Source of the DNA: Verrucomicrobiota bacterium
GTDB taxonomy: Bacteria; Verrucomicrobiota; Verrucomicrobiia; Verrucomicrobiales; DEV007
Length of the DNA: 7,031 nucleotides
NCBI GenBank assembly: GCA_020630835.1
Contig: JAHDIL010000002.1
Span: 1-7,031 of the forward strand
Reading direction: 5' to 3'
The position numbers and the translations under genes were made by a program. The first letter of the stretch is position 1; each line of letters opens with the position of its first letter. The notes under the pieces are model-generated. The model was not told the DNA's origin. It did no database searches and saw only the letters and a program-made list of their open reading frames with translations. This document shows positions 1 to 6,537 of the stretch, in pieces.

Positions 1-271
1 GACGCTCCCCTTTCCATAGTTTTGCTCCAGGGCTGAAGGCATTGAGCGCTAGTCTCTCTCTGTCGAACAGGCTATCGACACAAGCGTAGCTATCGAGAAG
101 GACTTGAAACCCATGATCCAAGAGGAATCCATCCACCTCGTCAGTCTTAACCCGTCCACCAAAGCGATCGCTCTCTTCCAGAAGTTGGTAGTCAACCCCT
201 GCCTCCTCCAAGTGACAGGCAGCAGCTAAGCCCGCCAAGCCTCCGCCGATAATAAGGATATCTGTCTCCAT
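1..271 (-). CDS. FAD-dependent oxidoreductase (amine oxidase / desaturase-like), N-terminal fragment
   Basis: Ninety N-terminal residues are visible; the gene runs off the left edge. Residues 5-15 form the FAD-binding beta-alpha-beta turn with G9-G10-G11-L-A-G14. An acidic pair at E32-E33 ends the second strand, as expected for binding the FAD ribose. The G-G-R-V motif at 38-41 is the second conserved signature of the amine oxidase/phytoene desaturase/protoporphyrinogen oxidase superfamily. The following segment, about residues 46-90 (D-G-F-L-L-D-H-G-F-Q-V-L), resembles bacterial and plastid desaturase-like members rather than true monoamine oxidases. The substrate cannot be told, because the substrate domain is missing. 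The ATG at 269-271 lies 9 bases after the stop of the upstream epimerase gene, so the two are probably co-transcribed and translationally coupled. There is only a weak purine stretch before it. No signal peptide is seen, so it is probably cytoplasmic or membrane-peripheral. The family call is firm; the function is open. Confidence 0.88.
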   Translation of the reverse strand, partial: METDILIIGGGLAGLAAACHLEEAGVDYQLLEESDRFGGRVKTDEVDGFLLDHGFQVLLDSYACVDSLFDRERLALNAFSPGAKLWKGER

Positions 272-280
272 GCCTGCAAT

Positions 281-1711
281 CTACGCCGCTTCGGGCGGCT
301 CTGCAGCTTCGGACTTCCCAAGCAAATGGCGCAAGGCATCCTCGATAGCTGGATACGTGAAGTGGAACCCTGCCTCCTGTAGTTTCTGAGGTAGCACCGG
401 CATGTCCGCCAAGATGGTCTCCTCAGCCATTTCACCAAAGGCCAACTTGAGCGCAAACGAGGGTGCCGGAACGACCGTCGGTCGCTGCAGAACTCGCCCG
501 AGAGCGTCGGTGAACTGCTCATTATTCGTAAGCTCAGGTGACACGAGGTTGACCGCTCCATCGACATCCTCATCACGCAGCATCCAATCAAAAGCATAGA
601 GCACATCGTCCAGTGCGATCCATGGCATATGTTGCCTTCCCCAACCGACTTTCCCGCCCCCCCCTAGCTGAAACAATGGAAGAAGTTTTTTCAGTGCTCC
701 GCCAGCAGGTGATAACACAACTCCCAGTCTCGCATGAACGACACGGATTCCTGCCTCGCGAGCCGGATCCGCAGCTTGTTCCCAGACAGCCACCACTTTT
801 GGCAGGAAACCAGAGCCGGATGGGGAAGCCTCTGTATGCGGCGTTTGTGGATTGCGCTGATAGGCGTTCGCCCCCGAGGCGCATAGGATCACAGCAGGCT
901 TCTTTTCTACATGCGCAAACGTTTGCGCAATCAATCGCGTCCCCCTTTCGCGGCTGCTCAGAATCTCCTGCTTGCGCTCCTCTGTCCATCGGCCCTCAGC
1001 GATGTTCGAACCTGCCAAATGAATGACTGCGTCAAAATGAATCCCTTCGGGAAGGTCGATCGTCATCTTTTCAAGATCCCAAGCGATCTGATTCTCCTCC
1101 CTGGGTTTCCTCGTCACGCCGTAAACCGTATGCCCTAGTGTCTCGAAATAGCTTTTCAGAGCCTGTCCAACCATTCCAGTGACCCCTGTGATAAGGATAT
1201 TGGACGGGGGGTTCCAACGGCTACCTGCCCCAAACTCATCGAGGGTTTTTTGGTGGTGTTTCGTATCAGAAATCATGGTGCTGTGCCGGTAGGTAAACAT
1301 TCGCTCGAGCTTGGTTCTAACCATTGGACCAGCGACTACCTGGCCCAACTTCCCCAATGGCAGTGTATAGCGAATGGCGTCTGTTAGCAGACTACCCTTT
1401 TCATCAGGATCAGCGACGGGGAGAAAACGATGATGATGCTCCCAGTAGGTAAACGGGCCCTTTAGTTGCCGATCAACGAAGCCATCACTAGTGAAATGAT
1501 GCTCAGCTGTCCACGGCAGGGAAAATGGCCCTAACTCAACGGCGAGCTTGACGATCGCTCCCTCATGGAGCCCCTCCTTTGGAGATTCTATGACACGCGC
1601 TTTCTCCCAGGGAGGTTGCAACCTAGCAAAAGCGCCGGGCATGAGATGCCAGGCCCGCAGTGCATCTGGCGAGACGGGGAGTTTAGAGGTCTGTTCAAGG
1701 CTCTCCTTCAT
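281..1711 (-). CDS. SRPBCC domain-TIGR01777 family epimerase (SDR39U1-like) fusion protein
   Basis: This is a 476-residue two-domain protein. Residues 1 to about 150 look like a SRPBCC/COQ10-like lipid- or polyketide-binding domain (L-P-V-S at 11-14, A-W-H, then P-P-W at 33-35). Residues about 171-410 are an extended-SDR Rossmann fold with the NAD(P) loop G-V-T-G-M-V-G at 176-182, H-L-A-G at 231-234, V-W-E at 309-311, R-L-G-V-V-L-S-P at 328-335 and P-W-I at 363-365. Residues about 412-466 are the C-terminal DUF1731-type segment (A-P-S-F-A-L, G-E-M-A-E-E, V-L-P-Q-K-L). All three parts are typical of long TIGR01777 proteins. The frame is open to a GTG at 1745-1747, but the ATG at 1709-1711 is preferred because family members begin just before the L-P-V-S strand. 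Neither has a good ribosome-binding site. Oddities are a changed SDR motif (G-A-N-A-Y-Q where A-V-G-Y-Y-G is usual) and a run of eight G in the coding strand. The reaction is unknown; the linked FAD oxidoreductase suggests lipid or isoprenoid redox chemistry. Confidence 0.9.
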   Translation of the reverse strand: MKESLEQTSKLPVSPDALRAWHLMPGAFARLQPPWEKARVIESPKEGLHEGAIVKLAVELGPFSLPWTAEHHFTSDGFVDRQLKGPFTYWEHHHRFLPVADPDEKGSLLTDAIRYTLPLGKLGQVVAGPMVRTKLERMFTYRHSTMISDTKHHQKTLDEFGAGSRWNPPSNILITGVTGMVGQALKSYFETLGHTVYGVTRKPREENQIAWDLEKMTIDLPEGIHFDAVIHLAGSNIAEGRWTEERKQEILSSRERGTRLIAQTFAHVEKKPAVILCASGANAYQRNPQTPHTEASPSGSGFLPKVVAVWEQAADPAREAGIRVVHARLGVVLSPAGGALKKLLPLFQLGGGGKVGWGRQHMPWIALDDVLYAFDWMLRDEDVDGAVNLVSPELTNNEQFTDALGRVLQRPTVVPAPSFALKLAFGEMAEETILADMPVLPQKLQEAGFHFTYPAIEDALRHLLGKSEAAEPPEAA

Positions 1712-1759
1712 TAAGGGTCGGTGTGAGAGGTTACGCTCTTCCTGCACTCTCAGGTCGAG

Positions 1760-1777
1760 CTAGCTCACATTCCTCCC
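1760..1777 (-). promoter_or_regulatory. Orphan Shine-Dalgarno with abortive mini-ORF upstream of the epimerase gene
   Basis: Read on the minus strand, GGGAGGA (1777-1771) is the only strong Shine-Dalgarno match before any start in the window. It is followed at once by ATG TGA (start then stop, 1770-1765). In the epimerase frame it is followed by GTG AGC TAG (1768-1760). The in-frame TAG stops that reading 12 bases before the GTG at 1747, so this site cannot directly serve the epimerase. It could be a leader mini-ORF, a reinitiation device, or chance. Its position is clear but its function is inferred. Confidence 0.3.
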
Positions 1778-1800
1778 AAAAATTATGGCTCTAATGAGGA

Positions 1801-1838
1801 GATCCCCTAGTTTTGCCCTCAGAATAGCCTAGAGGGTC
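1801..1838. repeat. Imperfect inverted repeat between sulfatase and epimerase genes
   Basis: The arms gatcccctag (1801-1810) and ctagagggtc (1829-1838) pair over ten positions with one G-T wobble and one mismatch, across an 18-base loop. A shorter alternative stem, ccctc (1816-1820) with gaggg (1832-1836), could compete with it. It lies after the sulfatase stop and before the epimerase start. No T-run follows directly in the direction of these genes, so it is not a standard intrinsic terminator. It may be a weak terminator, an RNA processing site or chance. Confidence 0.35.
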
Positions 1839-1879
1839 CTGCACTTACGATAGTATGGATTGGCCCGGTGATTTCACGA

Positions 1880-3667
1880 TCAATCAGAAAGTCGTGTCAG
1901 GAGAATTTGCCGAAAGAGCATCACCTCATCTCCCGTCATCTTTGTCGCTTGCAAGACGAGATCCCCTTGACCGGCTTCCCATTCGACTTCACCAAGACGC
2001 ATAGGGATGAAATCATATTCTACACTGTTCCTTCGGGGGTCTCGATCCTCAGGTGCAGATATTATGGGTGAGTCATTTGCGACTGGGATACTCCCTACAA
2101 GCGTTTTGCCATTAAAGGAAAGCGATAGCTCAGTCCCAACGGAATTCTCATCGCAGACGTAAAATAGATCCACGGCGAACTTCCCTCCTTTTTCTAGGAG
2201 CCCGTTCCATACGATTTGATCATCCGTATTTACCCAATTGAGGAAATGCGACGCGTTAGGGAAATGGTTCGATCTTTCGATAACGCCGGTAACAGTGGCA
2301 TCTCTGGCCGGGAGTTGGGTATAAGTGGCCATAGGATGACCAAAATAAAAGGGCCGCTCATCGACAGCTGGGAGTTCAGCCTGCATAGCCTGCATGTGAG
2401 CTTCGAGAATTCGATGGTATCGACTGGCTATTTCAGGTTTTTGCGTGACTAAATTGGTTTTCTGGTTCGGGTCAGCTCTGAGGTCGAACAAGGAAGGACC
2501 ACCTTTTTCAAGAGCATATAGCATTTGGTCATCTCTTACAGATGCCTTCCCTTTCCAAAAGCCAAAGATCTTGCGCTGTTGAAGTTCACTGTCGGGCTGC
2601 TCGGTAAACACAGAGGTGACACTCCTCCCATCAAGCTCCGCCCCACCTGATGTATCAAAGCCACACCACTCACCAAGAGTCGGCAGAATGTCCATTACTG
2701 ACGCCTGCGTGCTAACCGCTGTCCCCGCTTCTATACCTGCAGGCCATCGAATATGGAGTGGACTTCTCATTCCACCTTCATGCACCGACCCTTTTCTTCC
2801 TAACATGCCGCCGTTATAGCGGTTCCCATTTGGACCATTGTCGCAGAAATACATGACGATAGTGTTGTCCGCATGCCCGGTGGTATCTAAGGTCTCCAGT
2901 AAACGCCCAACATTGTCATCAATGTTTTCGCACATCGCCAGCGCGCACTGCGTATGGCTTGTAGCAGTGGCGCGTTTACCTGTGCCAGTCTGCGTGATTT
3001 CTTTATCTTTGAATCGGTCCCAGTAGGCATCAGGGACTTGCATTGGACCGTGTGGAGTATTGTAGGGTAGAAAAACGAAAAAGGGCTTTTCTCCCGAATC
3101 CTTGATGAAATCGATTGCGTGATTGGTAAAGTCATCGATGCAGAAGCCCTCTCCCTTCACAAGCTTTCCATTGTGATCGAGCCACGTATCATAGTAATGA
3201 CCCCAGTGGCCTGAGCAAAATCCATAGAACTCGTCAAATCCGCGTGCTGTCGGATGATAGGGATGCTGCATACCATTATGCCATTTCCCGAAAGCACCTG
3301 TTCGGTATCCGGCTTCTTGAAAGAATTGGCCGATCGTTTTTTCGTCAAGGTCGATTCGCTCGCCTCCTGAAGAAGTGCTGTAGATACCGCTCCGGGACGC
3401 ATGCCTACCCGTTAAGAACTCGGCGCGAGTGGGAGAACATACTGGCTGAACATAGAAACGCTCAAAGAAGGCGCCCTCCTTCGCCAAGGAATCGATATGA
3501 GGCGTGCTGAGGTCTTTGTTTCCGTTCCAGGAGAGATCTCCCCAGCCTTGATCATCAGTCAGGAAAACAACAACATTCGGTCTATCTTTGGCCAAAATAG
3601 GCGCCTGCGCTGATAGGATGACAACAGCGACAAGAGCTATAGAGTGTAGGGATAACAAGTGCTTCAT
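1880..3667 (-). CDS. Secreted arylsulfatase (S1 family, Cys-type) with C-terminal beta-sandwich-like domain
   Basis: This 595-residue protein hydrolyses sulfate esters. Residues 1-26 are a Sec signal peptide (K3, hydrophobic core, I-L-A before K27), so it acts in the periplasm or outside. The metal and catalytic set of S1 sulfatases is complete: D38-D39, the formylglycine site C77-S-P-T-R81 fitting the classic signature, K128 and H130 in G-K-W-H, H206 in T-P-H-G, D276-N277, and K292 in the G-R-K-G-S-V-H-E-G-G-M-R block. The catalytic domain ends near residue 430. Residues about 440-595 are a separate beta-rich module (F-L-N-W-V-N-T-D-D, then W-N-G, G-G-K-F-A-V-D, Y-V-C-D) of a kind I recall from planctomycete and verrucomicrobial sulfatases, possibly carbohydrate-binding. 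Cys77 must be converted to formylglycine by a maturase not present here. The start has no Shine-Dalgarno sequence. A second sulfatase gene lies 87 bases upstream in the same direction. The substrate is unknown, probably a sulfated glycan. Confidence 0.95.
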   Translation of the reverse strand: MKHLLSLHSIALVAVVILSAQAPILAKDRPNVVVFLTDDQGWGDLSWNGNKDLSTPHIDSLAKEGAFFERFYVQPVCSPTRAEFLTGRHASRSGIYSTSSGGERIDLDEKTIGQFFQEAGYRTGAFGKWHNGMQHPYHPTARGFDEFYGFCSGHWGHYYDTWLDHNGKLVKGEGFCIDDFTNHAIDFIKDSGEKPFFVFLPYNTPHGPMQVPDAYWDRFKDKEITQTGTGKRATATSHTQCALAMCENIDDNVGRLLETLDTTGHADNTIVMYFCDNGPNGNRYNGGMLGRKGSVHEGGMRSPLHIRWPAGIEAGTAVSTQASVMDILPTLGEWCGFDTSGGAELDGRSVTSVFTEQPDSELQQRKIFGFWKGKASVRDDQMLYALEKGGPSLFDLRADPNQKTNLVTQKPEIASRYHRILEAHMQAMQAELPAVDERPFYFGHPMATYTQLPARDATVTGVIERSNHFPNASHFLNWVNTDDQIVWNGLLEKGGKFAVDLFYVCDENSVGTELSLSFNGKTLVGSIPVANDSPIISAPEDRDPRRNSVEYDFIPMRLGEVEWEAGQGDLVLQATKMTGDEVMLFRQILLTRLSD

Positions 3668-3754
3668 GCTGATGAGATAACGCTTTTCCCGAAATCACAC
3701 AACTGACGCCTATAAGACCGGCAGATTTCCCATTCTGCTGTTTTGAAAGGAGCA

Positions 3755-5344
3755 TCAGGGGTTACGATTAGGCCTCCCATCCTTGAGCAAATTGGGCGCC
3801 GGCTGCTGGGAAACAGGTCCCCTTCTCTTGGCCGGCAAGCGATCTTTTTGCTCTGCTACCTGATGCCAAAGTTTCGCCATTGCGGCTACCCGTTTAGGAT
3901 ACTGCTGTGCCAGATCGTTCATCTCAGTCCCATCCTCATCTATCTGGTAGAGCTCCCAAGCACCAAGCCGATGTGTGACGATCTTCCAAGGGTGCTGGAT
4001 CAGCGCGCGATTCTCTCCAAAATAAAAATACAAATAGTCCCGTTCTGCGACCTCCCCCTCACCCGTAAGGATAGGCAACCATGAGAGCCCTTCGAGAGGC
4101 TCTAACTCTTCAACCAATCCGTCAGCTTGCTTTGGATATTCTGCCCCTGCGACCTCAATAGCCGTGGCCATAATATCGATAAGGTGGGTCGGGGTATTAT
4201 CAATATGCCCGGCCGGGACTCCCAGATTTACATCTTTCCCAGCATACACAATCATCGGAGAAGCCGTGCCTCCGAAATGTTGATTTTGTTTGTGGAGCCT
4301 GAAAGGCGTATTTCCGACATGGGACCAGCCGGTGTCATAGCACCAGTATGATTCCGGGTCCCAGGGATCGAGATGAAGATTTCGAGTCCGGTCGAAGGGA
4401 CACGCCCCGTTATCCGAGCAGAAAAGCAGGAGCGTATTGTCCCACTCCCCCTTGGCTTCTAGAAACGCCCGCAATTCGCCAATTTTTTGATCAACTCGAT
4501 CAACCATTCCGGCAAATGCCGCCATTTTCCTCTGATCAATATCCCTCTGGTCAGAGTTCATCTCTGACCATGCCGGCACCATCTCGGGTCTCTCGCTCAA
4601 CTCCCATTTTGGGTCAATCACACCAAGCTCGAGCTGCTTCTGATAGCGCTTTGCTCGGATTTCATCCCATCCACCGCTATAACGTCCATCATATTTGCGA
4701 AAATCCTCTTCCCGGACGTGGAGCGGATAATGAGGGGCATTAAAGGCTAGGTAGAGGAAAAAGGGGGCATTCTTACCCTCTGCCTGATTTTCATCGAGCA
4801 TCTCCTGCACGAACTGTTTGGAGTAGTCAACGAAGGCATCGGTGCAGTAGAAGTCCTCAGAAAAGTCACTAAACAACTCCCCATTCAGTCGGAAAGTCTC
4901 ATCACCTGTAAAAAAGTTCGTGGCCCCGGATAGATGCCCAAAATAACGGGTGAACCCTCGATCAGTCGGCTCGCGATCTAAATGCCACTTACCAACCATC
5001 GAGGTCCGGTAACCAGCTCCCTTTAGAACCTCAGCAATGGTCACGCCTCGAGAAAGACTCTCAGATCCCGCCTGATCACAATAGAGGCCTGTCAACAAAG
5101 ATACCCTAGATGAGTGGCACTTTGCCGTATTGTAAAACCGAGAGAGGCGCAATCCCTCATTCGCCATTCTATCAAGGTGAGGGGTCTCAATCTCACTGCC
5201 ATAACAGCCGAGGTCTGCAAAACCAAGATCGTCTACCATGATCAACACAATGTTCGGCCGACTCCCTTTTTTTAAAGCGGCCTCACCCGAGGCGATGAAA
5301 ACAAACGTTAGAGAGATGCCGAAAAGTAGTCGAAATAAATCCAT
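3755..5344 (-). CDS. Secreted sulfatase (S1 family) with atypical C-H-S-S-R active-site motif
   Basis: This 529-residue protein has a Sec signal peptide at residues 1-22 (R5, hydrophobic core, G-E-A cleavage site) and so is exported. S1 sulfatase residues are present: metal ligands D38-D39, C76 and R80, K119 and H121 in G-Y-R-T-S-M-V-G-K-W-H, H205 in A-P-H-Y, D311-N312 and K352. The formylglycine motif reads C-H-S-S-R, with Ser where Pro is usual. The block after K352 (H-F-G-G-T-A-S-P) lacks the usual E-G-G-x-R residues. Both look like subfamily features rather than decay, because the remainder of the catalytic core is intact. An insertion of about 40 residues separates D311-N312 from K352. 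The last 20 or so residues are a Pro/Lys/Asn-rich tail. The gene is first in a likely two-gene unit with the sulfatase downstream, and it diverges from panB. No Shine-Dalgarno sequence precedes the ATG. The specificity is not assignable, but it clearly differs from that of its neighbour. Confidence 0.93.
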   Translation of the reverse strand: MDLFRLLFGISLTFVFIASGEAALKKGSRPNIVLIMVDDLGFADLGCYGSEIETPHLDRMANEGLRLSRFYNTAKCHSSRVSLLTGLYCDQAGSESLSRGVTIAEVLKGAGYRTSMVGKWHLDREPTDRGFTRYFGHLSGATNFFTGDETFRLNGELFSDFSEDFYCTDAFVDYSKQFVQEMLDENQAEGKNAPFFLYLAFNAPHYPLHVREEDFRKYDGRYSGGWDEIRAKRYQKQLELGVIDPKWELSERPEMVPAWSEMNSDQRDIDQRKMAAFAGMVDRVDQKIGELRAFLEAKGEWDNTLLLFCSDNGACPFDRTRNLHLDPWDPESYWCYDTGWSHVGNTPFRLHKQNQHFGGTASPMIVYAGKDVNLGVPAGHIDNTPTHLIDIMATAIEVAGAEYPKQADGLVEELEPLEGLSWLPILTGEGEVAERDYLYFYFGENRALIQHPWKIVTHRLGAWELYQIDEDGTEMNDLAQQYPKRVAAMAKLWHQVAEQKDRLPAKRRGPVSQQPAPNLLKDGRPNRNP

Positions 5345-5476
5345 GATACGGAAATTAGCATGTTTAGCCCCCTCTCAAACTCCGCATCTACGTATTACAT
5401 CATCGCAGACTGGCAACTCGACAGCTTTTCGGCAAATTTTTCTAGCTGTAGCGCATTTCGATTATACCGTCAGCCC
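5345..5476. promoter_or_regulatory. Divergent intergenic region, candidate promoters for the sulfatase pair and panB
   Basis: These 132 bases separate two divergent starts, so promoters in both directions are expected here. On the minus strand, an extended -10 like sequence TGA-TGTAAT (5402-5394) would give a leader of about 43 bases for the sulfatase. A perfect TATAAT (5466-5461) lies further upstream but has no recognisable -35 at the right distance. On the plus strand only a weak TATACC (5463-5468) is seen, very close to the panB ATG. The region's role follows from gene layout; the individual boxes are guesses. Confidence 0.4.
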
Positions 5477-6259
5477 ATGCCTAAACGCTACCTCCTGGAG
5501 CCAACTAGCCCCTTCGTCGACTTCCTGACCGAAGAACCTATAGTTGCCGTGACTGCCTACGACTACCCTTCGGGACGCATCTGCGACGAAGCGGGGGTAG
5601 ATGTGGTTCTTGTCGGCGACTCTCTGGGTATGGTTGTCGCCGGTCTGCCTGACACGACTGAGGTTACCATCGAAATGATGTGCCATCATACACGCATGGC
5701 AGCCAGAGGCGTGCGCGAGGCTCTAGTTATCGGTGATTTATCGGCGGATAGCTATAATACCCCTGACGAAGCGCTATCAAATGCAAGCAGTCTCATCGAG
5801 GCTGGGGCTCACGCGGTAAAGCTGGAAGGCGGCCTTGGACAAATCGCGAAGGTCGAAGCATTGATCCGTAGTGGAATTCCGGTATGTGGGCATCTGGGCA
5901 TGCTTCCGCAACGAGTTAAAGAAGAGGGTGGCTACAAGAAGAAGGGTAAAACTGACGATGAGGCGGCAAAACTGCAAGCGGCTGCTCTGGCGCTGGAGAA
6001 GGCAGGAGTCTTCGCCATCGTCCTAGAAAGCGTTACAGCGGCAACGGCTTCAGCCCTCACCGACGCACTGCATGTCCCCACAATTGGTATAGGCTCTGGA
6101 ATCGGCTGCGGCGGCCAGATCCGCGTGCTTCACGACCTGGTTGGCGGTTACCCATGGTTTGTGCCGCCATTCGCCATCAGCTATGCGAACGTGGCTGATG
6201 ACACCCGAAACGCGATTCATAGCTATCGGAGAAAAGTGCAAGATGGAGATAAAACTTAA
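5477..6259 (+). CDS. panB: 3-methyl-2-oxobutanoate hydroxymethyltransferase (ketopantoate hydroxymethyltransferase)
   Basis: This 260-residue cytoplasmic enzyme transfers a hydroxymethyl group from 5,10-methylenetetrahydrofolate to 2-oxoisovalerate, the first committed step to pantothenate and CoA. The PanB TIM barrel is recognisable throughout: T-A-Y-D-Y at 26-30, V-G-D48-S49-L-G-M, the Mg ligand D87, K115 in V-K-L-E-G-G, C-G-H139-L-G, P-Q-R-V with G-G-Y at 151-153, the catalytic-base position E184, and G-I-G-S-G at 204-208. The frame is open from 5360, but those 39 extra codons do not resemble PanB and cross the divergent promoter region, so the ATG at 5477 is chosen. Its length is close to the roughly 264 residues of the E. 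coli enzyme. Two oddities are D-L-S-A-D-S-Y where D-(L/M)-P-F-x-x-Y is usual, and loss of the common C-terminal F-P-x-x-E-H-S-F tail. No panC or panD is adjacent. There is no Shine-Dalgarno sequence. Confidence 0.95.
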   Translation: MPKRYLLEPTSPFVDFLTEEPIVAVTAYDYPSGRICDEAGVDVVLVGDSLGMVVAGLPDTTEVTIEMMCHHTRMAARGVREALVIGDLSADSYNTPDEALSNASSLIEAGAHAVKLEGGLGQIAKVEALIRSGIPVCGHLGMLPQRVKEEGGYKKKGKTDDEAAKLQAAALALEKAGVFAIVLESVTAATASALTDALHVPTIGIGSGIGCGGQIRVLHDLVGGYPWFVPPFAISYANVADDTRNAIHSYRRKVQDGDKT

Positions 6260-6492
6260 GGGTTTTGCGCTTTTCACCGGATCTCGGAAAGGGTTGCAGT
6301 AACTGTAAAATGCAAGTCAGTCGCCACTGAGAACGAGAGATTAGTGACCGAACAGGGCTTGTGCCACATAACGATCTAGTAAATGACGGTCATATGTCAG
6401 GTCCCGACCACGGCATTTCTCAGTAGCCCCCCCAAATAGAAGCTTAGGAGAGTAACGCCCTAATACCGGAAACGAGCGACACCAAAGGCCAG

Positions 6493-6516
6493 ACAGAACA
6501 GCGGGGGCTGTTTTGT
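6493..6516. terminator. Stem-loop, candidate bidirectional terminator
   Basis: The arms acagaacagc (6493-6502) and gctgttttgt (6507-6516) form a 10-bp stem with a single G-T wobble and a GGGG tetraloop. It sits between two convergent genes, where a terminator is expected. In the panB direction a T-rich stretch is part of the 3' arm and no T-run follows. In the TpsB direction there is no good T-run either, so efficiency is uncertain. Confidence 0.4.
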
Positions 6517-6537
6517 GATAAAAACTAACCAGGTGCC

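Noticed and set aside
285..299. GCCGC/GCGGC hairpin at the end of the epimerase gene
   Set aside because: It falls in codons for the repetitive Glu-Ala-Ala/Pro-Pro tail and has no T-run; it is better explained by coding than as a terminator between coupled genes.
613..1026. Plus-strand open frame of 137 codons
   Set aside because: It lies wholly antisense to the well-supported epimerase gene and has a low-complexity, unrecognisable product.
3668..3754. Possible promoter or terminator between the two sulfatase genes
   Set aside because: Only a weak TTGTGT/TATCTC pair ending 6 bases before the ATG and a 5-bp GCAGA/TCTGC stem are seen; neither is better than chance.
3743..4084. Plus-strand open frame of 113 codons
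   Set aside because: It is antisense to the C-terminal part of the second sulfatase and has no domain or export features.
5360..5476. 39-codon in-frame upstream extension of panB
   Set aside because: It shows no PanB-like sequence, would make the enzyme too long, and covers the divergent promoter region; the ATG at 5477 matches the family start.
6243..6302. 19-residue plus-strand ORF overlapping the end of panB
   Set aside because: It is short, lacks a ribosome-binding site, and there is no way to distinguish it from chance.
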